Part shown: one piece after another, positions 52,911 to 61,517 of the stretch
Numbering within the stretch: position 1 is the stretch's first letter
Layout of the letters: every line of letters starts with the position of its first letter
From: Deltaproteobacteria bacterium
Lineage (GTDB): Bacteria; Desulfobacterota; Desulfobacteria; Desulfobacterales; Desulfosarcinaceae
Length of the DNA stretch: 64,000 nt
Reading direction: 5' to 3'
Assembly (NCBI GenBank): GCA_021824175.1
Contig: JAKALP010000010.1
Location: forward strand, 1-64,000
The notes under the pieces: model-generated
The model's input: only the letters and a program-made list of their open reading frames with translations
Told to the model about the DNA's origin: nothing
Database searches by the model: none
Made by a program: the position numbers and the translations under genes

Positions 52911-54410
52911 TTATCTTCTGCGCGAGCCGCCGAAGATGGCCCCCATCACCCCCCGGATGATCTGGCGGCCCAACTGGCTGCCGATGGCCCGGGCCGCGCT
53001 CTTGGCCATGGCCTCGCCCATGGATTGGCGCTGGGGCGCGCGGCCGCGCGCCATGCGTTCTTCTTTTTGACGCTGCATGGCGGCCTCGCGCTCGGCCTTG
53101 GCTTGGGCCTGCTGGGCTTGATCTTGGGCCGCGCGCGCTTTCAAAAGTTCAAAGGCCGATTCGCGGTCCACGGCCTGATCATACTTGCCTTTAATCGGCG
53201 AGCGCTGGATGAGGGTGGCGCGCTGCTCCGGGCTGATGGGCCCGATCTGTCCTTCGGGAGGCGCAATCAAGGTGCGCTGGACCGCCGTGGGCCGACCATC
53301 TTCGGCCAGCACCGACACCAGGGCTTCGCCCGTGCCGAGATTGAGCAGGGTTTCGGCGGTGTCAAAGGCCGGGTTGGCCACAAAACCGGCGGCCACGGCC
53401 TTGATGGTCCTCTGATCTTTGGGCGTAAAGGCCCGCAGGGCGTGCTGCACTTTCAAGCCCAGCTGGCCCAGGACATTATCCGGAATATCCAAGGGGCTCT
53501 GGGTGATGAAGTAAATGCCCACGCCCTTGGAACGGATCAGGCGCACCACCTGCTCGATCTTTTCCAGCAACGGCTTGGGCGCGCCGTTGAAGAGCAGATG
53601 GGCCTCATCAAAGAAGAGCACCAGCTTGGGCACCGGCTGGTCGCCCACCTCGGGCATTTGCTCGAAGAGTTCGGCCATCAGCCAAAGCAGAAAGGCGGCG
53701 TACACGCGCGGGGCTTGCTGGATGAGCCGGCCGGCCTCGAACAGGCTGACCACGCCCCGGCCGGAGAAATCGGTGTGCATCAAATCCGCCAGTTGCAGGG
53801 CCCGCTCACCCAAAAAGCGCTCGGCCCCTTGTTCTTCCAGTATCAGCAGGCGGCGCTGGATGGCGCCCACGCTGGCGGCCGTGATGTTGCCGTAGTCCGT
53901 GCCCAGCTCGGCGCCATGCTCGGCCATCCAGTTGAGCAGCGCGCGCAAATCCTTTAAATCCAGCAGCAGCAGGCCCTGGTCGTCGGCATAATCAAAGGCC
54001 GCGTAGATCACGCCGGTCTGGGTTTCGTTGAGCTCCAGCAGATGGCTGAGCAGCAGAGGCCCCATCTCCGACATGGTGGTGCGCACGGCATGGCCGTTTT
54101 GGCCATCCATATCCCAGAACAGGGCCGGGCAGGGCTGCTGGCGATAGTCGGGCAGGGCCATGGCGGCCAGGCGCTCATCGATTTTGGGATGGGGCTTGCC
54201 CGCGGCGGCCAGTCCGGAAAGATCGCCCTTGATGTCCGCGGCCCAGACCGGCACGCCCAGGCGCGAAAATCCTTCGGCCAACACTTGCAGGGTTACGGTT
54301 TTGCCCGTACCCGTGGCGCCGGCGATCAACCCGTGGCGGTTGCCCATGCGGCCGAGCTGGCTCACCAACTTGTCCTGGGCGCTGCCGATAATGATGGAGG
54401 TGGAAGTCAT
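52911..54410 (-). CDS. HerA-like ATPase (DUF853 family)
   Basis: 499 aa. Residues 1-45 carry the Walker A GLIAGATGTGKTVTLQ, and PKLVLFFDEAHLLFN near 265 is the Walker B. VWAADIKGDLSGLA and the C-terminal RRLP-free tail rich in Gln and Arg, ending in a glycine-rich helix (GSQLGRQIIRGVMGAIFG), match DUF853, a branch of HerA/FtsK-type motor ATPases. Family members are common in bacteria and their job is unclear, possibly DNA or protein translocation. AGGAGAA precedes the ATG. Divergent from the gene at 54554. Confidence 0.88.
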   Translation of the reverse strand: MTSTSIIIGSAQDKLVSQLGRMGNRHGLIAGATGTGKTVTLQVLAEGFSRLGVPVWAADIKGDLSGLAAAGKPHPKIDERLAAMALPDYRQQPCPALFWDMDGQNGHAVRTTMSEMGPLLLSHLLELNETQTGVIYAAFDYADDQGLLLLDLKDLRALLNWMAEHGAELGTDYGNITAASVGAIQRRLLILEEQGAERFLGERALQLADLMHTDFSGRGVVSLFEAGRLIQQAPRVYAAFLLWLMAELFEQMPEVGDQPVPKLVLFFDEAHLLFNGAPKPLLEKIEQVVRLIRSKGVGIYFITQSPLDIPDNVLGQLGLKVQHALRAFTPKDQRTIKAVAAGFVANPAFDTAETLLNLGTGEALVSVLAEDGRPTAVQRTLIAPPEGQIGPISPEQRATLIQRSPIKGKYDQAVDRESAFELLKARAAQDQAQQAQAKAEREAAMQRQKEERMARGRAPQRQSMGEAMAKSAARAIGSQLGRQIIRGVMGAIFGGSRRR

Positions 54411-54553
54411 ACTCTTCTCCTGGGAGAAAATCGTTGATTGATCCCACGGCGCCCCTTGCGCACCGTCACCGGTTCATACTATGAATTCATACTGGAAAAA
54501 ATGGCAAATGAAATTTGACAGAGATTGAAGTATCACTGGATCGGAGATGGCCG

Positions 54554-55102
54554 ATGAGCAAAAAACCGAAAAAAAATGCCCTGCCCCGAACCCTCAAAAA
54601 GAGATTACAAGAAAAACAGCGCGCTCAAAAGATCATCGATCGCAGCACCTCCGATTTGGTTGACAGAGTCTGTTCTTCCTCGCGACTCCCTGAATCGAAA
54701 ATTCTAAAAGGATTCCCAGGCCTGCGCAAAATGAGCGAAATCATTATTGAATACGCGGAGCCGATGTTACGTGCCGCAAGATCCTACATAGATCAGAAAA
54801 AGGCCATTGGCATAGCCATTGCCGTGTGGAATCTATCCCTGCTGCCGGAAGCCAAGCGCCGTAAAGAGCTCAGAAACCTTAAGACCGCCCTCATGGGATC
54901 GGATTGCCCTGCCGAAACTGCGCAGGGATTTGACAGCATCTGCAATTTTTTCCTGAATCGAAAGGCTGATCTGTTTCCTGAGGAAGATCGAGATGTGGTT
55001 GACTTTGAATGTGTCGAAACACCACGGGGTATACATCTCAATGTCGTTTCCGGGATACCGATGCGCGGTCTTTCAAAGAATTCTATCCTTTCTGAACCAT
55101 GA
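54554..55102 (+). CDS. hypothetical protein, basic N-terminus
   Basis: 182 aa, soluble, with a Lys/Arg-rich N-terminal 30 residues (SKKPKKNALPRTLKKRLQ) that could bind nucleic acid, and a helical middle (IIEYAEPMLRAARSYIDQKKAIGIAI). The frame opens 13 codons earlier, but GGAG upstream of 54554 favours this start. It ends 15 nt before uppP, so they may be co-transcribed. I do not recognise a family. Confidence 0.7.
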   Translation: MSKKPKKNALPRTLKKRLQEKQRAQKIIDRSTSDLVDRVCSSSRLPESKILKGFPGLRKMSEIIIEYAEPMLRAARSYIDQKKAIGIAIAVWNLSLLPEAKRRKELRNLKTALMGSDCPAETAQGFDSICNFFLNRKADLFPEEDRDVVDFECVETPRGIHLNVVSGIPMRGLSKNSILSEP

Positions 55103-55117
55103 TTAAAGGAGCCCCCA

Positions 55118-55912
55118 ATGCATACCTGGATTGCCATTATCATCCTTGGCATTATCGAAGGCATCACCGAATTTCTACCTATCTCTTCCACGGCCCATTT
55201 GCTCATTGCCGAGCACTGGCTGCCGCACCAGAGCGATCTGTTCAACATTGTGATTCAAAGCGGAGCGGTGCTGGCCGTGTTGCCGCTTTTTCCCCAACGG
55301 CTGCATCAATTCATCTTCCAATGGCGCGAACGTGAGACGCAGACCTATGCCGCCAAGCTCATGCTGGCTTTCGTCATCACGGGCGTGGGCGGATTGATAC
55401 TGGACAAGATGGGGTTCAAGCTGCCCGAAGAATTGGGGCCCGTGGCCTGGGCCATTTTCTTGGGTGGCGTGGCTTTCCTGGGAGTCGAAGGGTGGCTGCG
55501 AGGCCGAACCTTTCATGAATCGGTGACTTGGCAGATTGCGGTGGTCGTGGGGATCGGGCAGCTTATCGCGGCCGTGTTTCCAGGCGCCTCCCGTTCCGGC
55601 GCAACTATTTTGCTGATGCTGATCTTTGGATTGAGCCGCCCGGCAGCCACCGAGTTCTCCTTCCTGGTGGGCATCCCCACCATGCTGGCGGCCGGCGGCC
55701 TGAAAATTTTCAAGGCCCTGATCCATCCGACGGCCGGCGCCGCTTCGGAGGACTGGGCCCTGGTGGGGCTGGGGTTCATCGTATCGGCGGTGGTCTCCTT
55801 CATCGTGGTCAAATGGCTGCTCTCCTATGTGCGCTCCCACACCTTCATGCTTTTTGGATGGTACCGCATCGCGCTGGGCGGGGTGCTGTTTCTCATGCTT
55901 TTCCTGCACTGA
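55118..55912 (+). CDS. uppP: undecaprenyl-diphosphatase (bacitracin resistance protein)
   Basis: 264 aa inner-membrane enzyme that recycles the lipid carrier of cell-wall synthesis by removing one phosphate from undecaprenyl diphosphate. The two conserved active-site motifs are EGITEFLPISSTAH (14-27) and FPGASRSGAT near 155. About eight hydrophobic helices follow the family pattern. AAAGGAGC before the ATG. Confidence 0.95.
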   Translation: MHTWIAIIILGIIEGITEFLPISSTAHLLIAEHWLPHQSDLFNIVIQSGAVLAVLPLFPQRLHQFIFQWRERETQTYAAKLMLAFVITGVGGLILDKMGFKLPEELGPVAWAIFLGGVAFLGVEGWLRGRTFHESVTWQIAVVVGIGQLIAAVFPGASRSGATILLMLIFGLSRPAATEFSFLVGIPTMLAAGGLKIFKALIHPTAGAASEDWALVGLGFIVSAVVSFIVVKWLLSYVRSHTFMLFGWYRIALGGVLFLMLFLH

Positions 55913-56010
55913 AGGCATTGCTCCAGGCGCTTTCCCCTAATGGGAATGACGTTTTGTGCCGATGACACTTAAGCGTCATCGCGGCGACATTTCCTTTTCA
56001 GGGGGACACC

Positions 56011-56559
56011 ATGGATCAAATCAAACCTCACATCCTGATCGTGGATGATGTCTATATCAACCTGCATCTGCTCGACCATCTGCTGCGCCACCAGGGCTAC
56101 GACTTCTCCTTTGCCCAAAGCGGCGAGCAGGTGTTTGAAATCATGCGCCAGGAAAATATCGATCTGATTTTGCTGGATGTCATGCTGCCCGGCATAAACG
56201 GCTATGAGGTGTGCCGCAAACTCAAAGCCGAACCCCGCACCCAGGACATCCCGGTGATCTTTTTGACGGTCAAGACCGAAAAAGATGAAATCGTTCGCGG
56301 CTTTGAGAGCGGGGGCGTGGATTACGTCTCCAAGCCCTTCAACTCGGCCGAGCTGATCGCACGCATCCGCACCCACCTGGATTTGCGCGGGGCCCGGCAA
56401 ATGGCCCTGGAATTCGCGGACCGGCTGGCGGAGACCAATGAACGCCTCCTGCTGCAAAACGAACAGCTGCAAAAAGCTTCCCATGAGATCGAGTCATTAA
56501 AACATCTTCTGGCCCAATGCCCGGAGTGCAACGTCAAACTCACAGACGCCCAGTTGTAA
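56011..56559 (+). CDS. response regulator with coiled-coil tail
   Basis: 182 aa. Receiver domain 1-125 with acidic pair D12-D13, phospho-acceptor D56 (LILLDVMLP), Thr in VIFLTVK and Lys in VSKPF: complete and likely functional. The remaining 55 residues form a heptad-rich coil (ALEFADRLAETNERLLLQNEQLQKAS) and end with CPECNVKL. No DNA-binding or enzymatic output is present; it may recruit partners. No kinase is adjacent. Confidence 0.88.
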   Translation: MDQIKPHILIVDDVYINLHLLDHLLRHQGYDFSFAQSGEQVFEIMRQENIDLILLDVMLPGINGYEVCRKLKAEPRTQDIPVIFLTVKTEKDEIVRGFESGGVDYVSKPFNSAELIARIRTHLDLRGARQMALEFADRLAETNERLLLQNEQLQKASHEIESLKHLLAQCPECNVKLTDAQL

Positions 56560-56678
56560 TTCGCGACATGCTTTTATGGGAGGTGGCTAAATATTTTGAT
56601 ACCAAGATAATACCGCCCCTTTAGACATGGCGGCCCCATCGAGCACATAAATCCAAACCAATCAATTCGCGTGAGCCT

Positions 56679-57866
56679 TTAAGCTGATTGTTTTCCAAAG
56701 GCTTGAAGAATATTGAGAACCCCTGTTTGAAAGGTGGAGGGTTCGGGCAGCAGGCTGAGCACCAAAAATCCGTCGCGATGAAAATCATAAAAAAAACCGG
56801 GATGGACCAGAGTGTTGGCTTGGGCCAGCAGCTGGATCACCCGCTCTTCATCGCCCAGATGGTCGGCCACCTCGATAATCGCGTACCAGCCGCCTTCGCG
56901 CCGCAGCAGGCGGCTGTTGGACAAGCCGGCCACCTGGGCTCTCAGGATTTGTTCATTGTCTTGCAAGCGCTGGATGATCTGACTTTGAATGGCCGGCCGC
57001 AGGCCCAGCAGCGGCGCCACGGCGTACTGCACCGGCGCGGAAACCGGAAGATAAAAGTCCAGCAGGGATTCCAAGCGATGGCCGGCCTCCAGGGTGAGCC
57101 GCGCTTGTCCGGCCATGGCGATCCAGCCCAGTTTGATCTGGGGCAAGGCCAAAACTTTGGAAAAACCGTTGAGCACAAAGGTCAGGCACTGGGTGCGCCC
57201 CAGCACGCTCCCTAGCCTGTTGGAAGCCGAAGGATCGGCCGCAAAATCGGCAAATACTTCATCCACCACCAGGGCCAGATCGTGGCGGCGGCAAAGCTCA
57301 TCCAGGATCGACAATTCTTTTGGTTTGACATAGGAGCCGGTGGGATTGTTGGGGCTGACCACAAGGATGGCCCTGGTTTTGGGCGCGATGAGCGCCTCCA
57401 GCAGATCCAGATCTATCTGCCAGCCCTGCTCCGGATCGTAGCGCAAGGGATAGGCCACGGCCTGCAATCCTTCAAAGCGGGCCAGATAGGCCAGCAGGGG
57501 ATAGCCGGGCGAAGGAATCAACACTTCGTCGCCCCCATCGGCCAGCAGTTTGAAGAGCAAGCCATAGGCTTCGCTGGTACTGGCAGTCAAAAAGAGCTTC
57601 TCGGGGTCGATGGCGCACCCCTTCTCCTGGTAGTACTCGGCGATGGCCCGGCGCGCGCCGGGCCATCCCCTGGCATCGGGCTCATAGACCAGCGCGGCCG
57701 CCTGAGATAGAGCAGCCAATATGGCTTCATGGTCATACGCCAAGCCCACGCGGGTGGGATTGGACTGGGTCAGGTCAATAACGCTTTGACCGGCGGCCTT
57801 TTTTTGGGCCAGCAGGGTCGAAAGGGCATTGGGTTGGGCCTGCCAATCAAAGCGGTTTGAAAACAT
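56679..57866 (-). CDS. class I/II pyridoxal-phosphate aminotransferase
   Basis: 395 aa. Fold type I PLP enzyme: DLTQSNPTRVGL near the start, SPNNPTGSYV near 165, VVDEVFADF near 205 and the Schiff-base lysine in NGFSKVLALPQIKLGW near 235. It transfers amino groups between an amino acid and a keto acid; the exact substrate cannot be told. I start it at 57866 rather than 73 codons upstream, because the earlier part reads as non-coding. No clear ribosome-binding site is visible before this start. Confidence 0.88.
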   Translation of the reverse strand: MFSNRFDWQAQPNALSTLLAQKKAAGQSVIDLTQSNPTRVGLAYDHEAILAALSQAAALVYEPDARGWPGARRAIAEYYQEKGCAIDPEKLFLTASTSEAYGLLFKLLADGGDEVLIPSPGYPLLAYLARFEGLQAVAYPLRYDPEQGWQIDLDLLEALIAPKTRAILVVSPNNPTGSYVKPKELSILDELCRRHDLALVVDEVFADFAADPSASNRLGSVLGRTQCLTFVLNGFSKVLALPQIKLGWIAMAGQARLTLEAGHRLESLLDFYLPVSAPVQYAVAPLLGLRPAIQSQIIQRLQDNEQILRAQVAGLSNSRLLRREGGWYAIIEVADHLGDEERVIQLLAQANTLVHPGFFYDFHRDGFLVLSLLPEPSTFQTGVLNILQAFGKQSA

Positions 57867-58098
57867 GGCGGTAATTTCAAACAGAAGGTTGTAACCAAAG
57901 CACTCGTCCCACTGGCTATAGATCGTTATCCTTCCATAAGACAACCATTTTGTGGCCGTCAAGCCCGGCAGCCGGCCGGGAGCTTGTTTAGTATTGAGAC
58001 CCTCCGGGCAGCCTGATATAAGACCCAGTTTTTGGGAAATGAGGGTCCCAAATATTTTGGCGTACACGGTCAAAAAGAGAAGCATTCAGGAGGATGAG

Positions 58099-58674
58099 AT
58101 GAAAAAAGCGGCAATTTTGGCAATGGTGGTTTTACTGCTCACGGGGTACGGCGCCTCTGTTTGGGCGGCCGATTTTACCGGCAACGTAAATGTATTTGTG
58201 GGCAAAAAGTATCTGGATGATGACGATTGGGGCGACCTGGACCATCAAACCGAACTGGGCCTGAAGGTCGATTTTGCCCAGCGCCGGTGGCCCATCAATA
58301 TCGCCATCGACCTGCTGGGCTCCAGTGATTCCGAAACCATCGACGGCGTTAACTACGAAGGTAAAACCACCGAGTTTTGCGTGGGGGTTCGTAAAATCTT
58401 TCAAGTCGACAAGACAGGCCTCTTCAATCCGTATATCGGCGGTGGTCTGGCTTTCGTGCGCGCCGAATTGGAACAATCTTATCGTTCATATTATCAATCC
58501 GACGACGACACCAACCTGGGAATCTGGCTCAATGGGGGCATCTACTTTACCCTGAGCCAGCACTTCAACATCGGTCTGGATTTGCGCTATTCCAAGGCGG
58601 AGGTCACTCTTTTCGACACGCACGGCGAAGCCGGCGGCACCCACATCGGCCTTATCCTGGGCTATCACTGGTAG
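58099..58674 (+). CDS. outer-membrane beta-barrel protein (OmpW/OmpA-like)
   Basis: 191 aa. A signal peptide ends near residue 24 (GYGASVWAADF). The rest alternates polar and aromatic residues in beta strands, ends with GLILGYHW, and has the closing aromatic Trp expected for outer-membrane insertion. A barrel of about eight strands fits the size. CAGGAGGATGAG precedes the start. A strong hairpin follows at 58703. Confidence 0.85.
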   Translation: MKKAAILAMVVLLLTGYGASVWAADFTGNVNVFVGKKYLDDDDWGDLDHQTELGLKVDFAQRRWPINIAIDLLGSSDSETIDGVNYEGKTTEFCVGVRKIFQVDKTGLFNPYIGGGLAFVRAELEQSYRSYYQSDDDTNLGIWLNGGIYFTLSQHFNIGLDLRYSKAEVTLFDTHGEAGGTHIGLILGYHW

Positions 58675-58690
58675 ACTGCGGTACGCAAAA

Positions 58691-58945
58691 TTGAGCAAAA
58701 CAAAAGGCGGACGGGATAAAGCATTCATCCCATCCGCCTTTGCGTTTATATTCCGTGCGGATTCGCTAGGGCTGCCGGCGCTGACCCTGCCGGTCCCGAC
58801 ACACATCCTTTTTGATGACTTCATTGCCAGGCTGCAAATCGCTTTGACGGCGGGCCACAAGGTTAAACAAGTCTGGTCGGTGGGCGCTTTCAATGATGCC
58901 TCAGCCACCTTGGCCGCTGTCCTGATCGACATTCAACTCAGGTAA
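58691..58945 (+). other. doubtful small frame in a 611-nt spacer
   Basis: An 84-codon frame between the barrel gene and the small gene at 59286. It begins inside the terminator hairpin of the barrel gene and lacks a good ribosome-binding site, but a second terminator-like hairpin follows it at 58971. Apart from this doubtful frame, the spacer holds only the two hairpins and the promoter at 59159. Confidence 0.25.
58703..58741 (+). terminator. terminator hairpin after the barrel gene
   Basis: Arms 58703-58717 and 58727-58741 pair at 14 of 15 positions (AAAGGCGGACGGGAT and near complement) around a 9-nt loop, 29 nt after the stop codon, with TTT at the end of the stem. Confidence 0.75.
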
Positions 58946-58970
58946 ACGCCTCCCTGACTCACCCCAATCC

Positions 58971-59005
58971 AATCGCCCGACCGTCGATGCGACCGTCGGG
59001 CGATT
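58971..59005. terminator. terminator-like hairpin
   Basis: Perfect 11-bp arms AATCGCCCGAC (58971-58981) and GTCGGGCGATT (58995-59005) with a 13-nt loop. Followed by CATTATTTTG. Could end a short transcript or insulate the downstream promoter. Confidence 0.6.
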
Positions 59006-59158
59006 CATTATTTTGACAATGGCCAGAATTAGCAATTCCGAAACCCCGCAAACCGGAATTTTCATTTCTCATCAAAATTTTATAATATATCAAATGGTTA
59101 TCCAAACACAGATTGAAGTAACGACTTATTATTGATTGAAGAAGGAAGCTCCAATACG

Positions 59159-59187
59159 TGGACAACTTATTAACAGTCTGATATTAT
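59159..59187 (+). promoter_or_regulatory. candidate sigma70 promoter for the 59286 gene
   Basis: TGGACA (59159-59164) and TATTAT (59182-59187) with exactly 17 nt between, each one base off consensus. It predicts a leader of about 90 nt before the ATG at 59286. A perfect TATAAT also occurs at 59081-59086 but without a partner box. Confidence 0.5.
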
Positions 59188-59285
59188 GATATTTTTAGTG
59201 CGGCGGACGTGGCACATCTATTGCTTGAGCGGAAAGCAAGTGTTTTTACCGATGGGCCATCGTACGCTCGACGAGGAGGAGCATC

Positions 59286-59573
59286 ATGCAACGGGTTCAC
59301 ACGATCATGCGAATGGTAATGCTTTTGGCCGCGCTCTTTGTATTGATCGGCGCCCACACGGTTCTGGCCGCTGAAAAAACCCTGATCGGCAAGGTCAACG
59401 ATAACTTTCAGCTGGTCACCAGTGATCAGGTTTACGAAATCGCTGACACGGCCGAGGGCAATGACTTGGCGGAAAATCACGTCAGCGCCAAAGTTAAGGT
59501 TACCGGCACATTGGAAGAGCGCGACGGCATGAAGATCATCACCGTGATCTCATTCAAAGTGATCTCCGAATAA
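59286..59573 (+). CDS. small secreted protein, OB-fold-like
   Basis: 95 aa. A signal peptide (MLLAALFVLIGAHTVLAAE) leaves a mature part of about 66 residues made of strands: TLIGKVNDNFQLVTSD, VKVTGTLEERDGMKIITVISFKVI. This is the look of small periplasmic OB-fold proteins that appear in environmental proteobacteria without known function. GAGGAGGAGC before the ATG. First of three short genes read rightward. Confidence 0.75.
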   Translation: MQRVHTIMRMVMLLAALFVLIGAHTVLAAEKTLIGKVNDNFQLVTSDQVYEIADTAEGNDLAENHVSAKVKVTGTLEERDGMKIITVISFKVISE

Positions 59574-59714
59574 GCTGGTTTTTGTTGTCGCTCCGCGCTT
59601 GGCTATGCCGGAACCATCATTCTGCCTGTTGGGCAACTGTAACCCGCTAACAAACCAAAGCTACGGGCCACATCCCAAAGCACCCCCAGGCATTGGGCTT
59701 AAAGGAGCAGGCGT

Positions 59715-59969
59715 ATGCCCAGAAAAAAGTCTGACAGCGAGAACGAGACCCTCGTCGGCATCGTGACGCCGGTGCAGTGGGATGAAGAACATCAGGTCAC
59801 CGCCGTGGCGCTGAGCGCTACGGATGACCAAGAGTATTTTATCGAAAATGGCGATCAATTCATCGACTTGATTCAAAAATGCATTGAGGCCAACGGCAAG
59901 ATCCGTAGAGACAAGAAGCCGAGCCGCTCGATCACTATCCGGCGGTTCAGTGTCATTGAAAACTTCTAG
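59715..59969 (+). CDS. small hypothetical protein
   Basis: 84 aa, soluble and charged. Strands in the first half (LVGIVTPVQWDEEHQVTAVALSA) and a helix near 45-60; a basic stretch (IRRDKKPSRSITIRR) near the end. AAAGGAGC before the ATG; 20 nt before dksA, so probably in the same transcript. Not recognised. Confidence 0.7.
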   Translation: MPRKKSDSENETLVGIVTPVQWDEEHQVTAVALSATDDQEYFIENGDQFIDLIQKCIEANGKIRRDKKPSRSITIRRFSVIENF

Positions 59970-59989
59970 CACCGGCAGGTAGCGCAGCC

Positions 59990-60367
59990 ATGACCGAAAT
60001 CAATTCCAACGATGTGGATTTTTTCAAGGAATTACTCACGCAACAACTCAATGAATTGCTCTCCAATGCTGAAAAGACGGTTGGAACGATGGTGCACGAC
60101 GGCGAGTGGGCGGCCGACCCCGTGGATCAGGCCTCCATGGAAACAGACCGCGCCTACACCCTGCGCATCCGGGACCGGGAAAGCCATTTGATCAAGAAAA
60201 TCAACGCGGCTTTGACTAAAATCGAGGAAGGCTCCTTCGGTATCTGCGAAAACTGCGGTGAAGAGATCTCCCTGGCCCGCCTCAAGGTGCGGCCCGTCGC
60301 CTCCCATTGCATCCAGTGCAAAACCAAGATGGAAGCCTTTGAAAAGGTTTCAGGTCCTGAAGCCTAA
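59990..60367 (+). CDS. dksA: DksA/TraR-family RNA polymerase-binding regulator
   Basis: 125 aa. A coiled-coil helical hairpin with the acidic tip motif DPVDQAS (near 40-46), then a C4 zinc finger CENCGEEI...HCIQCK. DksA enters the polymerase secondary channel and, with ppGpp, adjusts rRNA and stress gene transcription. Length is shorter than E. coli DksA (151) and usual for deltaproteobacterial forms. Its stop overlaps the end of the convergent Kazal lipoprotein gene. Confidence 0.88.
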   Translation: MTEINSNDVDFFKELLTQQLNELLSNAEKTVGTMVHDGEWAADPVDQASMETDRAYTLRIRDRESHLIKKINAALTKIEEGSFGICENCGEEISLARLKVRPVASHCIQCKTKMEAFEKVSGPEA

Positions 60368-61245
60368 CGAGGCACGCACGCCGCGACGCAATCCTCACAA
60401 AATGGACATGACGAGGTCCCGCACGGCACGCAGGCGTGACCTTGCGGGCAGTCCCCATCCACCTTGCAGTTGGCTTGACCCCAAGGCAGACAAGTGGCCG
60501 GGTTGACGCAGCGATAACAGTTATTCTGGTAGGCTAAAATCTCATAATCCGAGCAGGCCGGTATCACCCTGTCGCAAAGCGGCGCCGTGCCGTCATCACA
60601 ACTTTCATCCCTGGGACCGGCCTCGCAATCGCCCTTGTGCGCCACGTTGACGCCATATCCGGCGGCCATGCAGGCATTGCCGTAGGTGCGGCCGTCGCAC
60701 CCGCAGATCGGGTCCACCACCTGGGGGCAGACATCCGGTTTGGCTTCGCACTGGCCGATGGCTTCGCACTGCCCATCTTTCTTCTTACAATAGGTTTTGC
60801 CACCCGTTGTGCTTAATGCGCAATCGGTGTTGTCAATACAATCACGGCCTGCCTTGCTGACGGAGACCGTAACCACGTAGTCGCGCGCATTGACTGGTTT
60901 GTTCAACGACCGCGGCGGCGTTAATTCCATCAAACGGATGGTGTAACCCAGCACCACGTTGGCCCGCGGTTCCTCACCAGTGTTGAGCACAAAACTCTCT
61001 TTCTGGCTGCCTTTCCAGAAGGTCAACTCCACCTCGGCGTTACCAGGCAGCAGGCAGAAATGCTCGATCGGGCAGCGCTCATCGCTGATCACCTTGTCGA
61101 AACGGATGCGGATGTTTTCAGTGCTGTTGGCCAGTGTTTCACGATAATTAAGTTGAAAGGGGGTTCCCAGCTGAAACTCCTGGGCCGGGTAGCAGGCAAA
61201 CACCAGCAGCCCCACCACCACAGATATGATGATTCTTCGAACCAT
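60364..61245 (-). CDS. lipoprotein with Kazal-type inhibitor and Cys-rich repeats
   Basis: 293 aa. A short lipoprotein signal ends at VFACYPA. Residues about 25-130 are a strand-rich domain with CPIEHFC. Then come cysteine-rich units: CIDNTDCALS...CKKKDGQCE, a Kazal domain (CPQVVDPICGCDGRTYGNACMAAGY near 165-190), and two more Cys-rich modules ending in CPFCEDCVAAC. Kazal domains block serine proteases; in bacteria they are found on cell-surface proteins of predatory or soil lineages. Start at 61245; the frame opens ten codons earlier. Confidence 0.82.
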   Translation of the reverse strand: MVRRIIISVVVGLLVFACYPAQEFQLGTPFQLNYRETLANSTENIRIRFDKVISDERCPIEHFCLLPGNAEVELTFWKGSQKESFVLNTGEEPRANVVLGYTIRLMELTPPRSLNKPVNARDYVVTVSVSKAGRDCIDNTDCALSTTGGKTYCKKKDGQCEAIGQCEAKPDVCPQVVDPICGCDGRTYGNACMAAGYGVNVAHKGDCEAGPRDESCDDGTAPLCDRVIPACSDYEILAYQNNCYRCVNPATCLPWGQANCKVDGDCPQGHACVPCGTSSCPFCEDCVAACVPR

Positions 61246-61517
61246 TTCGCTGTCCTCCTTCTCCTGGCGGAACAAGGATCTGGTCGTTATCTTGAAATTT
61301 TCTTGAGCCTAACCGGGGGAGTCTTCGTACAAGGTTCACTATTACAAGATGGCATCGTAGTGTCAAGCACCATGATCGCTTCGGAAAGTGGTTAACGATC
61401 CCGCCACTCGGTTGACCATCCCACAACCAGGGTTATCTTGGTCCCGATTAAGGATTTAAAATCACATCTGAAGATGAGAGGAACGATCCGCTCGCTCGGC
61501 TGAAAGGAAATAGTCTC

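Noticed and set aside
476-60367. Recurrent AAGTACT/AAATACTT-like motifs within minus-strand genes, considered as a polarised chromosome motif.
   Set aside because: Most occurrences are Glu-Val or Lys-Val followed by Phe/Leu, or Tyr pairs, and other Val codons also occur in the same contexts. Codon preference explains it as well; a count against shuffled codons would be needed.
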